A stretch of 64,000 nt of DNA from Rhyacophila brunnea (Eukaryota > Arthropoda > Insecta > Trichoptera > Rhyacophilidae), in assembly GCA_022495005.1 (NCBI GenBank), contig JAGYXB010000440.1, positions 1,984,001-2,048,000 of the forward strand, given 5' to 3'. The translations under genes were made by a program, and so were the position numbers. Numbering within the stretch: position 1 is the stretch's first letter; each line of letters opens with the position of its first letter. The notes beneath the pieces were generated by a model. That model was given only the letters and a program-made list of their open reading frames with translations. It had not been told where the DNA came from and made no database searches. This document shows, in pieces, positions 35,799 through 46,648 of this stretch.

Positions 35799-38700
35799 TC
35801 ATCTGTTTTGATTTAAACCCAGCATGTTGCAAACCTGCAAAAAAAAGAAAAATAAATCTTCCAAGTGACAGTTTATTGTATTTTCAATTGTTTTTAATAT
35901 GCCTTATTAACAGGATAAAGGTTCTGCCAAAGATATTCCATAAAGAAGATAGAGCCTTCCTCGGTTTCCTTAAATAACTGAAGCAAATGTCAGTCCATCA
36001 AACTTTCCAGTTGCTATGCAACAAACAAACCATGTTATTTTGGCATTTGAAATATTCTATGAAGGTAAGTGGCAGCAGCGAACTCATATTTTCATCAGAA
36101 GGCAAAACTTTCGGCACTTTTTTTTAAATACATAAAATAGGTACCTACTCTCTCAGTAATCCGCCACCACAAAAACCAGACAAGTATCCAATTAGTGAAA
36201 AGGGCGGATTATAATTAATAGTGCATACATACAAAATATTGTAAAAATTAAGACAGATATTTCGTAAAAATAGTTTGAGAAATTTGTACTAACTCGCAAC
36301 CTACAATTTTTTTATGATCAAAATCGATTATGTAGGTATTAAATTATACATATTATTAATTAATGGTAACGTGTCAGTCCTAGCCAGGGCATCTTCTGAT
36401 TTGACTATATGAGCTGCGGTCGGTTGACAATTATTACCTTCATCCTCAGAATCCAAGCCTCTTGATATATTAAGAGCTCGTCTTCAGTCGGAAGTAGCGC
36501 ATACTCCTCAGAACTTTCTGCTATCCATTCTTCTAAAACATTTTGCGTTAGCTCTGAGTTTTCAGTCGCCCTCTGAAGTCAATTCTTCTAATGGAACTAA
36601 GTCTTCCGGTTCCCAGTTTTCATCATCTTGATTCATGGAGGGCCACAGCTTTTTCCACGATTCAATTATTGCTCATCCCAGTAGGTTGTTTCATGCCTCC
36701 GCTACGTTAAATACAACAGCGGACAGTTGATATAGGCACCCGGCGGACTACTGAATTGTACATACGAATACCGGCGAATTATAGAGCTTGATTTTGAGAT
36801 TTTAACTAGTAAAAAAACGGCGAATTATAGTAGTTGTCGGATAAGCGAGCGGCGGATTACTGTATTTCATTTACAATAGGTGTAAAAGTTCAAAGATGCC
36901 ATAAGATATAAATAATTAGAAATAATTCAATACAGGTACTAGAATTTTCAAACTTCATTAGGGCTTGCAGAACTTTGAAAGTCATGGGCTTTTTATGTCT
37001 GAATGTAGCCTTGTTGGACAACTTGCGAAGTGGCTAACTTAATCAGTAGACCATTGGTTCTTTTTTCTTCCAATTTCATTCATCCAGGGTCTATATAGAA
37101 GAGGGTTTTTTTTAACATATTTGGGTTGTCTATATTTAAAAAAAAATATATATATATAATATGACTTATATATTCGAAGATTCTGGGGTGAGATTCACGA
37201 TGAGAGGGCTGAGAGGGGTTTTGTAGTTCCCAAGATGGCTATTTTGATAGGTCAGCCAAAATATAATGTTGTATTGTAGTATGTATACATAATATGACAA
37301 ACAAAACTGTTTTGAAGCTATAATATTACATACCGTTGTGCATAGAGCCGAAAGATTATCAGGTATTGTCCTCAAAGCAACCGCCTGTTGCAAATGTGTA
37401 GCAGTGTATTCGTGAGTATTTTTTCCTCCACCTATCCAATGTAATTCACTGGCTTGGTAGATACTTGCTACAACTGCTCTTCGTGCATACCAATCTGTCT
37501 AAAATGAGGAATAAAAATAAATTCCCATTCACTGATATTCTGGAATAATTTTTAATTGACAATAGACACAATTTAAAAATCCAATTCTCTATGATTAAAG
37601 ATATGTTAAGGGTCCATCATGATTCTCAACTCATCTTTTGTTGATTCGTGGAACCCTTGAAACATTTTGTAAAATCTTGGAGAATGATAATGAGCGAAAT
37701 TATGAAATATACGTCTAAATCTATATATACATATATCTTTCTGACCTTGTCCGATCGTAATAAGATCATATGGACCTCCACAGAATAGATGTTTGTATTA
37801 ACAGATTTTGTTTTTACGAGAAATAGATGTCAGCCACTTGCTCAATCTATTAGTTCCATACTCTGACTCATACACAAATTGAAAAACAATATGTGTACTT
37901 GCCAGACCCAGGATTTGAACCTGGGACCCACGACGTTATAGGCCGACGCTTACACCACGCGGCCATAGTGGGGGATGTATATTAAATATTTTTTTTATTC
38001 ACTTTAGTGTTGATTAATTATAATATTTTAGTTATCCCCCCCATCTCGTGTGTTCTGAGAATTTTAGAACATCGTCAGTTGGAAGTTAGCCATGTGATCA
38101 GTGTATCAATGTAAGATGGGTGTGAAGGACTGTTTAATCGCTTTTTTTGCATTTTCACGCCCAATTTATTGGCTAGAATATATGTATTTAAGTTCTCCAT
38201 TTGTTTCTCATGATACAACTAACAATGACAATGTAACACGATATTGACTAGAACTGTTTGAAGATGTCCCAGAGCACCGAGCCATCGAACATGGATATTA
38301 CGAGGTAGATGGGACCGACTGAATTTGCTCGTTATAAGCATTACTCGATATATAATATTTTTCGCGCCACGTTCTATTTAAGCATATAACATAAAAAATC
38401 TGAAAACCACCATAAAAATCCCCAAAACAAGCATGGCATTCATAAACTACAAAATAAGTTGTTTATTGTAATGAACGCTGGTAGGTACTGACTGACTTCA
38501 CAAATCTTGGAATTTTTACATGCAATTTCAACCATATGCGTGGATACTTTTTCAATGTTGTCGGCGAAAACACCAATTAGGTACTAAGACACTTAACTAG
38601 TGTCATAACCGTAATCCGATCCCGGCGGCATCCTGCCCGGTCGGATTTTATTGCTTAGGGTCGAAAATGTTTTTAAACGATTGACACATTAACAGTTTTT

Positions 38701-40216
38701 GATGATATTTTTGCTTGGTATACCCGATAAGTAACTCGTTATAAAAGTGAATAAATGTATGGAGAAAATCATAAACTAAAATGTCAACGAATGTTTCTTC
38801 ATTACATCTGAGATTTCGTTATTTTCGTGATCATAATAACCGAGTTCGACTACATTATTGAGGATTACAAAAGCTTACATCCACACTACGGTCTCCGGCG
38901 AAGTAACAGATGTCATCGGCAAGTGTGAGAATTGCTTTTATTTGTTCAACCGCCATCCCTCCACCCATAACTGTACCGAGAGCTTCACCCCAACTATTCC
39001 TAAAACAAAAATATTCCATTAAAAATGACAGTCACAAAGATAGGAAACCAAATTTAATGCTGTCTACCAATCACAGGATGACCTGTAATACACCGCCGAT
39101 GCTAACATGTGAACATAAGAAATTATGAACTCATTATGATTTAGTATACTAAATTTAAACTAAACATGCTTTTTATCATTACTTTTTTACTGGGACAACG
39201 ACTGTACATAATGATGTTATTTTCGAATGCAAGCATGGAATTTTTAGTAATATTTTTTGAGATTTTAATTATAATTATATGATACTTACTTATAAATTTC
39301 GAGCATTGCTAATCTCAATGCGATGGTATCTTCAATGAATTTTACAGGGTTATGTGGTTTGTCTTTCATTACCATCTAGAAACAAATTTAGAAATTTAAA
39401 TAAGAAGGTTATGACGATAGCTATTTGGCTTTACACCATTATCAAGTAAACTGATGAAAAATAGTAACGACAATGACATAAAAACTAAACTATGTTTTAT
39501 CAACCAAGTCTTGACTTCTTGAAAAATAGATTTATGTAAATAATTCAATAATAGGTTTAATAACTGAGTTATCACATTTACATATGAGATCTAGATCGCT
39601 ACATGTCCCATAACAGCTGTGTTAAGCTAACACACACTCTTTATTCAACTCTTCACTTTAATCACCTCCAGAAGAGGTTATCTGAACAGACTCTAGAACA
39701 GAGGTTTGTTTATCATTTGCTAACCTAATTGGATCCTTTCAGTGGATCCAAATACACATTTATGTAAATCTACCGAATGTGAGATTTGAACCCAAGACCC
39801 ATGGCTTCTTCCACTCATCCGTTGCAGACACTATTGCAACTGGAAAAAAATAAATAGGAAATAAGTTACTTTTTCCATTTGATCAGCTAATTGACTGTTG
39901 CAAGTGGTGGTGAAGTAATGCACAAGATGGGATGGCCCGTGCGGTAAAAGAGAGTGAATGGTGGAGGCGTATCCGGCCGCTTGAGCACCTCTCCCGAGAG
40001 CCTCTTTAGTCCAGCCCTCCTCTCCAACAAACTCAAGTGACGCTCGTAATATTGCATTCTTAATATCGTCTACGTAAGCTTTCTCCTCGTTTGCATCAGC
40101 GTCGGTTTGGCTGCTTTTGGATTCTTCATTTTGCTGCTGATTATTTGTGGATGACCATCTGTTTCGTGCGACGGTGACTGAAGTCCAACGGTATCCTTGG
40201 GTAACAGCTTTATTCG
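35799..40216 (-). CDS. COQ9: Ubiquinone biosynthesis protein COQ9 (partial, first exon not found)
   Basis: Minus-strand exons in order: 40216-39870, 39375-39290, 38999-38879, 37498-37334 and 35834-35799 (TGA), all in consistent phase. Characteristic residues are ILRASLEFVGEEGWTKEAL, HLVHYFTTTCNSQLADQM, PVKFIEDTIALRLAML, LADDICYFAGDRSVD, DWYARRAVVASIYQASELH, and a last 36-base exon VCNMLGLNQNR, matching the COQ9 family C-terminus (human ends ...LTGLNQRR). COQ9 is a mitochondrial lipid-binding protein with a TetR-like fold that works with COQ7 in coenzyme Q synthesis. The first coding exon, expected to hold the mitochondrial targeting peptide and to end one base into a codon, should lie between 40217 and 43290 but was not identified. 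The last intron contains a Tigger-like relic and one intron a SINE. Confidence 0.92.
36154..36862 (-). mobile_element. Pogo/Tigger-like element with DDE-region relic
   Basis: The left end is CAGTAATCCGCCACC and the right end the inverse GGCGGATTACTG. A second inner copy of 'gcggattat' lies near 36204. The minus strand carries degraded coding sequence resembling the C-terminal part of a pogo/Tigger transposase (NVAEAW, an Asn-rich IVEKLWP-like block and acidic EDLVPL). It is internally deleted and frame-broken. It lies in the last COQ9 intron. Confidence 0.65.
37743..37972 (-). mobile_element. tRNA-derived SINE, family 1, copy 2
   Basis: Reverse complement of the copy 1 structure: head at the right (37960 region, 'ggccgcgtggtgtaagcg' on the minus strand), B-box 'ggttcaaatcc', body 'gtatgagtcagagtatgga', and 3' part 'ccatatgatcttatta'. 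It lies in the intron between COQ9 exons 37498 and 38879. Confidence 0.85.
39683..39845 (-). mobile_element. tRNA-derived SINE, family 2, copy 1
   Basis: On the minus strand a tRNA-like head 'gcaacggatgagtggaagaa' and B-box-like 'gggttcaaatc' are followed by a body containing 'tggatccactgaaagga'. It shares 'tttcagtggatc' and 'gacccatggctt' blocks with 61990-62140. It is divergent and the ends are unclear. It lies in a COQ9 intron. Confidence 0.5.
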
Positions 40217-40429
40217 CTTAAAAACAGAAAGTCAATACTACATTAATTTGATATAATATTCAATAATTGACATAATGACGATGATACTAATGGCGTTGCC
40301 CGATCCCCAGAAGCCCTCAAATAGGCATTTGTTTCAGTAAAGTCAGCTGCTGCATCTCCGAATAAACAAGAGTAAAACAAAATACATGCCACTTCTCCAC
40401 AGCACATCAACAAATGATAATAACAGTCT

Positions 40430-40870
40430 TATTGTTGGCAGTGATGCATTTATTTGTTTATTTCGGGTCCCTTGTCACAAGCAACAAAATAATTCGCCAC
40501 ATCAACCTCGCCAGCAAGTGCCATTTTGGTCGCCGGAGACTACTGAAAAACCTTATACCCTCAAAGAAAACCAAAACAATTCTTTATAAAACTCTCCTAT
40601 GCCCAATATTAGCGTATGGATCAGAATACTGGACACTATTAAAATATGAATACTTTTGAGAGGAGAGTTTTGAGAAGGATCTTTGGGGCTGTTCAAGAAG
40701 ATGGCATATGGAAGTTGAGGTATAACAGGGAGCTGTTTAAACTCTATGGGGGCAAAGAGATCGTGTGGCATATGAAAATGCAGACTGCACTGGATCGGGT
40801 TACCAGCAAGGTGGGCTATGTACGCATCCCCTGGGGCCTAGACATGGGCAGCCGAAACTGAGATGACTGG
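40430..40870 (+). mobile_element. LINE C-terminal fragment
   Basis: Plus-strand frames read FVYFGSLVTSN, TILYKTLLCPILAYGSEYWT and, after a frameshift, FERRVLRRIFGAVQEDGIWK, RYNRELFKLYGG. This is the conserved post-RT region of an RTE/CR1-like LINE (...LRPVLTYGSEAWTL...FERKILRKIYGP). It lies just upstream of the first located COQ9 exon, on the opposite strand. Confidence 0.7.
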
Positions 40871-41619
40871 ATTGCACCATAGGAGATTTAAGAAGTTTTT
40901 AGAAGTAAGTCAAAGCAAGTTTTTGAAGGAGGTCAAGACCAGCATTACAAATTTAGCATTTCTCTTGCCAAATATAGCATTTTTCGATAGGCAATCTAGC
41001 TTGCAACGCGTATGGCTTGTGGTGTTTTTACTAGCATTTTTTGATCCCCCCCAATAGCTTTAAGTATGCTGAAAATACACTAGATATATTTATTCAAGGT
41101 AGGTCAGTAGGTACCTATTTTAGTAACATGAGAAATAAAACAACATAATTTACATGTTGAAACAATAGAAGCATTCATGGACTTATAATGAAATGATATC
41201 AAGATATCATATAATTTAATGAGTGTTTAGGTATGTGACATCAGTTTGACGATTATCAGAGTGAAGAAAAGGTATTGACTTTGTTCTTGGTAGAAATAGT
41301 AAATTTACTTGCAATTTTATTTCCAGAAAATCTAGCATTTTTTCCTACCCAATAGCTTTTCGTACCCCGTCTGGCATGTTTTTGTCATTGACAGTTGGCA
41401 ACACTGGTCAAGACCCGCTAAGGGTTGTAGTGGAAAAAAATAATTATGGAAACCTTGTATGTACACCACCCTTGAGGTGTGCAAATGCAATTTCTTTCTG
41501 TGCGCAGGGTTCATTATCTCTACATATCACCATCGCCATATTGGCTTTTTTCAGTCAGTTTTAATTTCACTCTGTCTTGTCACATCGCCATTTGAACCAT
41601 CAAACCTTATTCTCAACGT

Positions 41620-42180
41620 GGTATACTAGGAAAGTTTGAAATGTTTGTTAAATGGATGGCGAATATCATTCTTAAAATGACTTCAACCAACATTTCAGTC
41701 ACATCCGATAGTAGTTAATGTTTGACAACCATTTGTATTTGCGGAAGCCATGAAAAAGCTATGTTTGTAGTGTTATAAAACATTTTTATTTGAAGAGGTT
41801 AACAATCGCTCAGATCATAGCGAAGTTGGATGAAGTTTACAGGGACTTGCACCAGTGTTGAAGGTTTTATTTTTGGATAAATTAGTTTAAAGCAGGCATT
41901 GAATATATCTATGATTGTTGCAATCGAAGATTTTGGGGTTCCCAAAGGATCATTATTATCAATTATTTGAAAGACAACTTGAAAGAAAACTTCTCTTCTC
42001 TACGCTCGGTAAAGAAAGTTGTCTTCTGGTTTGGATTGGTTTCTCATCCACCATATTTCTTGGAATTGGCTCAGTGAGATTTCGTCCAGTTTATTCAGTT
42101 AATTTGAGTCTCTTAAAAACTATTTTTCAGGCAGTAAAATGAATTTTGAAAATTGTAAATGGGGACTATGATGAAGATTA
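41620..42180 (+). mobile_element. Mariner transposase relic
   Basis: At about 41780 the frame reads VIKHFYLKRLTIAQIIAKLD, similar to the mariner N-terminal start (VIKYFHLKG...). Near 42040 SHPPYFLELA followed by DFVQF resembles the HPPYSPDLAPSDFFLF block around the third catalytic Asp, itself mutated. The middle is lost. Decayed and internally deleted; distinct from the intact mariner at 46649. Confidence 0.6.
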
Positions 42181-42522
42181 TTATGGTTTTGTTCCATAAA
42201 CATAAGTTTCACTTGATTTTGAACTATCTTTTTAAGCTACCCTCATTATACAAAATATTAAATTTAATGATTCCATATTATATAATCAGATTATTCATGA
42301 GATAAGATTATGACTGTTTATACACAACTTATAGACTACAACTGGGACAAATTGGGTGTACACGAAGGGAGAGTTGAATGTAATAAGAAGAACTTTGTAA
42401 TGTAATATCGTAATATTTATTAATAAAAATGAGTGGTTTAAAAGTAAAAATACAAAATTTTAATAAGCACTGTTAAATGTAAAAAAAAATATTTGCGAAA
42501 AAAAATATCAATACTTCACACT

Positions 42523-43283
42523 GACAAAGTCAATACCACCTGACCGAGGCATAGCTGTCACCCCCACGGTGAAACTGTGCAACCTGAAATACGTCCTATT
42601 TGACACCTTCACTGGTTATGTTCAAAAGAAAACTGACAAGCTGCATTAACAATTCGTCTCATGTTGGCCTCAAAATCAACACGGTGAAAACCAACATTAT
42701 GCACATGTCCCTTTCCAGATATATTTATGTAAGATCGTGGGTATCGACGGCTTTAAGTAACCCTGGGTGCACATCACTTTGCAAAAGAACTCGCTATCCG
42801 AATGAAAATAGCTGGAGCAACATTCAACTTCATCCAGAATGTCTGGGTTTTACAGCTGTACTCAATTAAAATCAAATGGTGATAACTTATGACGCCTTAC
42901 AAAGACTCAAAGCAACCGTATACTGAACTTTGAAAACAGATGCTTATGACGGTACACTATGTGCAGTGGTATGACTTTAAGAGTAACGAGAAGATAAGAA
43001 AGCGGGCCATGCAGTCTCTCGTTACATCTAATGTGAAGATGTGAAGTTCAACCTGGTCCAGCCGTATGCTATGGATGCCTTAAAAGAATCCGGCTTGCCT
43101 CTTCGTCGTCAACTGATTTCGAGCGTCCCGGAAGGTCGATGAATACCATAACACCCACAGGGCACGAGAACGATGACAGAAGAAGACTGGCAAGCGACAT
43201 GAATTGTTGAACACTCCGTGTGATGTCCATATTTTCTGCCTAAGGAGCGGACATGAATAAAGAAGAAAGAAAGAGAAAGATCA
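42523..43283 (+). mobile_element. LINE copy, RT end to 3' tail
   Basis: This aligns with the minus strand of 25860 downward: 'aagtcaataccacctgaccg' against the host LINE's 'aagtcaataccacccgactg', then 'gtcacccccacggtgaaac', 'ggcctcaaaatcaac', and 'aactcgctatccgaat'. A 12-base gap falls where the host has the codons for ADDA of EYADDAVLF, removing the catalytic Asp pair. The 3' end is a (GAA)n-like tail at about 43255-43280. It ends about 8 bases from the glomulin stop codon (43291-43293). Confidence 0.75.
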
Positions 43284-43290
43284 GAATGAA

Positions 43291-45048
43291 TTACACTTTC
43301 CGAAGATTGACACATTCCTGTAAACGACAGAGCAAACTATCAATGAGATGGAGGGCATTCAAAGCTGAGTTGATGACTTCCTTCTTATTCTCATTAGGAA
43401 TATTGTCTAATGGAGATCCAGCGACGGTCAAAGAAATTTTTAAAGGTTCTTCTTCATCTTCTACTCTTTTATTGGCGATGTCCATCAGACTGACTTCGTA
43501 GTGCGCACGAGACATGTCCAACGCTTCTCTCAGCGGAATCAAATAACTTTTTTGAATATTATTAAACAGCTTCCAAATGCCGGTAGTGTCTTCATTGTCT
43601 TTTAATACTAAGAATCTTAAGAAATTTAATGATGATATTAAGTGATCAGCAGATTCTACCAGATCGGTCTCGGTTCCGTTTTTCAAGTGGCAGATGATAG
43701 AAACCACTCCATGCAGTCTGTGATCGGTGAACCACAAGATTCTTTGACCTCCCGCCGCCAGGGCTTCGGTCAATGCTTCTTTATATATGGTGATAATATA
43801 ACCGATTATCCCTGCGTGCTCTAATGTCGGCAGTAAATTAACAATCACTAAATATCTACCCTCGTCGTTAAATTTCAATATGTATTCTTTGAGGATGACC
43901 ACCGCTTCTTTGCGGAGAATTTCAGACGGGCAGTAAACGGCAGTGGCGGACAGAGCACGCGCCAATGCGGGATGCGCCGGCGACGACAGAAGAGATGCGG
44001 GGAAGGCGTCAGGGTACAGTTGAATAATCGAACGAGCCAACCGGGCGCCTTTCACTTTTATCAAGTTGGCCTCTTGCACGAGTAAGAGCGAAGCTAACGC
44101 CAACACCTCCCGACAGATAAATTCCGGACAGTACACTTGAGGTATCATCGGTGATGGAAGTTTCTCGGCCAACAGTAGATAGAATAACACTCCCAAGCTG
44201 ACAGGGGAGAGTTTTTCGTCAAGTAAAAATATATCATCCGGAGCATCTTCATAAACCCCATTTTTCCCATAAACACTTTTAGTATTTGGATTACATTTTG
44301 TTTCAATATATTGCAAGAATCTAAATACATTCGGTTCCAGTCTGCAGATATCTCTGAATATAGCTTCAGCGTGAATACGACAATGACCCGTAGCTTTCCC
44401 GCCGCTTTCCATGTCTAATAATGCCAAGGGTTTTCCTAGTAAGTCTACGAGAAAACAGAGCAACACGTCTTTGGCGGGCGATTTTATATTTTGATTTTTA
44501 CATAGCTCGTCCACGAAATGATCGTAAAACGTAGATAGTTCAGTGTATATTTTCAAAATACGTCTGACATTTGCATCACAATCCATGACAAGTTTTTCTT
44601 CTTTACTCAAATCGTAGTTATCGGGTAAAGGAAGGTTTTCGATGTACGAATGAAGAGTGTTAAGAACCCACTCCAACGATCGTCCTCTTTTTTTCGAAAG
44701 CCTCTTTAAAACATTCTGCATCGGCAGAAGGGTAGCTATGAATTGGGCATCGTTTTTAGCGGTCTCGGCTTGCTCGATGAGTTCGAGTAGCACCTCTTCC
44801 GGATTGGCTTTGTCGGCGACGACTAAAAGTAGCCGTTCGCAACATCGCTGCAACGCCGGCCATGTTATGATGGTGTCATCTTTCAGTCTGCCGATCAGGT
44901 GAGGTATGAGATCCCAGCAGTTGTCTTTCAACGAGGCGGCGTACCTGTTGTCGTTCGGCAACTCGAGGGCCTCTTTGAACTTTCCCGCGTCCAAACAGAC
45001 GCGTACCGCATCTAACAATTCCGTGGACAACGATGAAGGCGCTTCCAT
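43291..45048 (-). CDS. GLMN: Glomulin, FKBP-associated protein
   Basis: One uninterrupted frame of 585 residues, close to human glomulin (594). It starts MEAPSSLSTELLDAVRVCLD. The C-terminal half carries the family's best conserved stretches, for example ETDLVESADHLISSLNFLRF, LVLKDNEDTTGIWKLFNN, LDMSRAHYEVSL, and NSALNALHLIDSLLCRLQE. Glomulin is a helical-repeat protein that binds the RING protein RBX1 and blocks E2 docking on cullin-RING ubiquitin ligases. The last residues (RLQECVNLRKV) stop slightly short of the human end. A LINE tail lies about 8 bases beyond the stop, so the native 3' UTR may have been displaced. The gene has no intron here, unlike its neighbours. The start codon is the first ATG after an upstream stop. 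Confidence 0.93.
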   Translation of the reverse strand: MEAPSSLSTELLDAVRVCLDAGKFKEALELPNDNRYAASLKDNCWDLIPHLIGRLKDDTIITWPALQRCCERLLLVVADKANPEEVLLELIEQAETAKNDAQFIATLLPMQNVLKRLSKKRGRSLEWVLNTLHSYIENLPLPDNYDLSKEEKLVMDCDANVRRILKIYTELSTFYDHFVDELCKNQNIKSPAKDVLLCFLVDLLGKPLALLDMESGGKATGHCRIHAEAIFRDICRLEPNVFRFLQYIETKCNPNTKSVYGKNGVYEDAPDDIFLLDEKLSPVSLGVLFYLLLAEKLPSPMIPQVYCPEFICREVLALASLLLVQEANLIKVKGARLARSIIQLYPDAFPASLLSSPAHPALARALSATAVYCPSEILRKEAVVILKEYILKFNDEGRYLVIVNLLPTLEHAGIIGYIITIYKEALTEALAAGGQRILWFTDHRLHGVVSIICHLKNGTETDLVESADHLISSLNFLRFLVLKDNEDTTGIWKLFNNIQKSYLIPLREALDMSRAHYEVSLMDIANKRVEDEEEPLKISLTVAGSPLDNIPNENKKEVINSALNALHLIDSLLCRLQECVNLRKV

Positions 45049-45185
45049 GTTTAAGCTGAGACTTATTAACCCAATCGGAATGTTTTATGTTCTTTCTGGA
45101 AGATATACAAAAATACCACGAATGAATACACTAAAGCTAACGTAAAAACGGCACTTCCTTTTGAGACTGATGTGGCAAAAAATAG

Positions 45186-45824
45186 GTGCTTTTTACTGGT
45201 TCTCCGTCATCGTAATCTGTCAGTCGCCATTTTGGATTTTAGCTATTTTTTTGTCATCGAATTATAGTACGCGGTCCAAGCCATTATAGTATTTCGGAAA
45301 AAATTATAGGTCGTGTAGAAAATGAAAGTTTTTTGTTTGTCACATAAACAAAACAGAGAATTCGAGAAATTCCGATGCCCTGCTTTATTATAACACCTCT
45401 TACGACCGAAAAATGCTAACATCAGCCGCCGTCATTAACTGTCACGTTAGTTTTTTAGAGTAGGTATACAACGCAAAACCACGTCCATAGACTAATATCG
45501 CACACTGAGATCTTATATTATTTATATTATACACCTAGATTATACTTACTATGTCCCTCGCTTCACGTTATTACGATTTGCTGTGATTGAAGTACGAACA
45601 TTTTACGGAACTTTAAACATCGCAACATATGAAAACCTAACCAAACCGGCGAATTCAATTAATAAGATTTTTCAAAATTGTGGTATTTAATAGTACGCGG
45701 ACGAAAATGTAACTTTTCGAATAGTACGCGAACCAAAATGTACTATAATTATAGTTCAGTTGGCAACACTGCGCTCACTGACAGATGACAGCGAGCGGTG
45801 GCGGAGAACCAGTAAAAAGACCCA
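45186..45824. mobile_element. MITE in the glomulin upstream region
   Basis: 'tttttactggttctccg' near 45190 is inverted near 45812-45796. The outer arms continue through 'tctgtcagt'. Inner inverted partial copies of 'tagtacgcg' lie near 45270 and 45690-45730. The interior is noncoding. It begins about 140 bases upstream of the glomulin ATG. Confidence 0.65.
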
Positions 45825-46630
45825 AAAGATATTCTAAAATACGGAAAAATCTGGGAGATAAGTTTGGTACGCCGAACTTTTCTCGTGGAATGTTTGCTAG
45901 GATTGAATTTAATAATGAGTACCCGATTTGTCCGATTAATTCTAAAGCCCAATCATTTTAATGCGTCTCTAAATGTATGTAAAATGTCTAAAACATACTT
46001 ACATATTTTAAAAGTCGTATTGAAAATTGCAGCCATAATGATAGATCTTGCGATGTATTCCCTTATTAATTAGTTTCGATATCCACTATAATCTTTTCCT
46101 TCAAATTAATATTACGCAGATCGGTGTCGGCCGCAGCTCAGCTGTCAAAATATTGTGTTGAAACTGAAATGACAATTAATAATATCGACGGTGTTTTGGC
46201 CAATTGATGTAACCCTCAAAATTGAAATTGTTCAGGAGAGGTAAAACTGTTTTTATCGGAAATATTCTATTATGAGGTATATAAAAAAAATATATAATTA
46301 ATACGATTTTAATTATTGAAGTATTTATTATTTACTAAAACATATGTATTTTAAACCAGTTTTACAAAAAAAATGTTTCAAATTAGAAAATGAGGGTTAC
46401 ATCAATTGGATGGTTCAGTTATTGTCAATATCTCATTTTGATAGGAGATATCTTATGGGTTACATCATTTGACTTTATTTATCATAAACATAACATTTTG
46501 TAAAATATATTTTTAAATTACAAATAAGACAAATTTATAATAATTATTAACATATTTTTTAAATTGTTGAAAAGGAAGACAAATTCAAAAGAAATATAAT
46601 TATGATATCTTAATAAAACAATAAGTCATA

Positions 46631-46648
46631 TAGGTAGGTAGGTAGGTA
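46631..46648 (+). repeat. (TAGG)n microsatellite
   Basis: Four TAGG units directly precede the mariner's left TA. They lie inside the older transposon. Confidence 0.75.

Noticed and set aside
41332..41514. Candidate first exon of COQ9 (MNPAHRKKLHLHTSR frame, minus strand)
   Set aside because: The basic start suits a targeting peptide, but no donor in the required phase is present.
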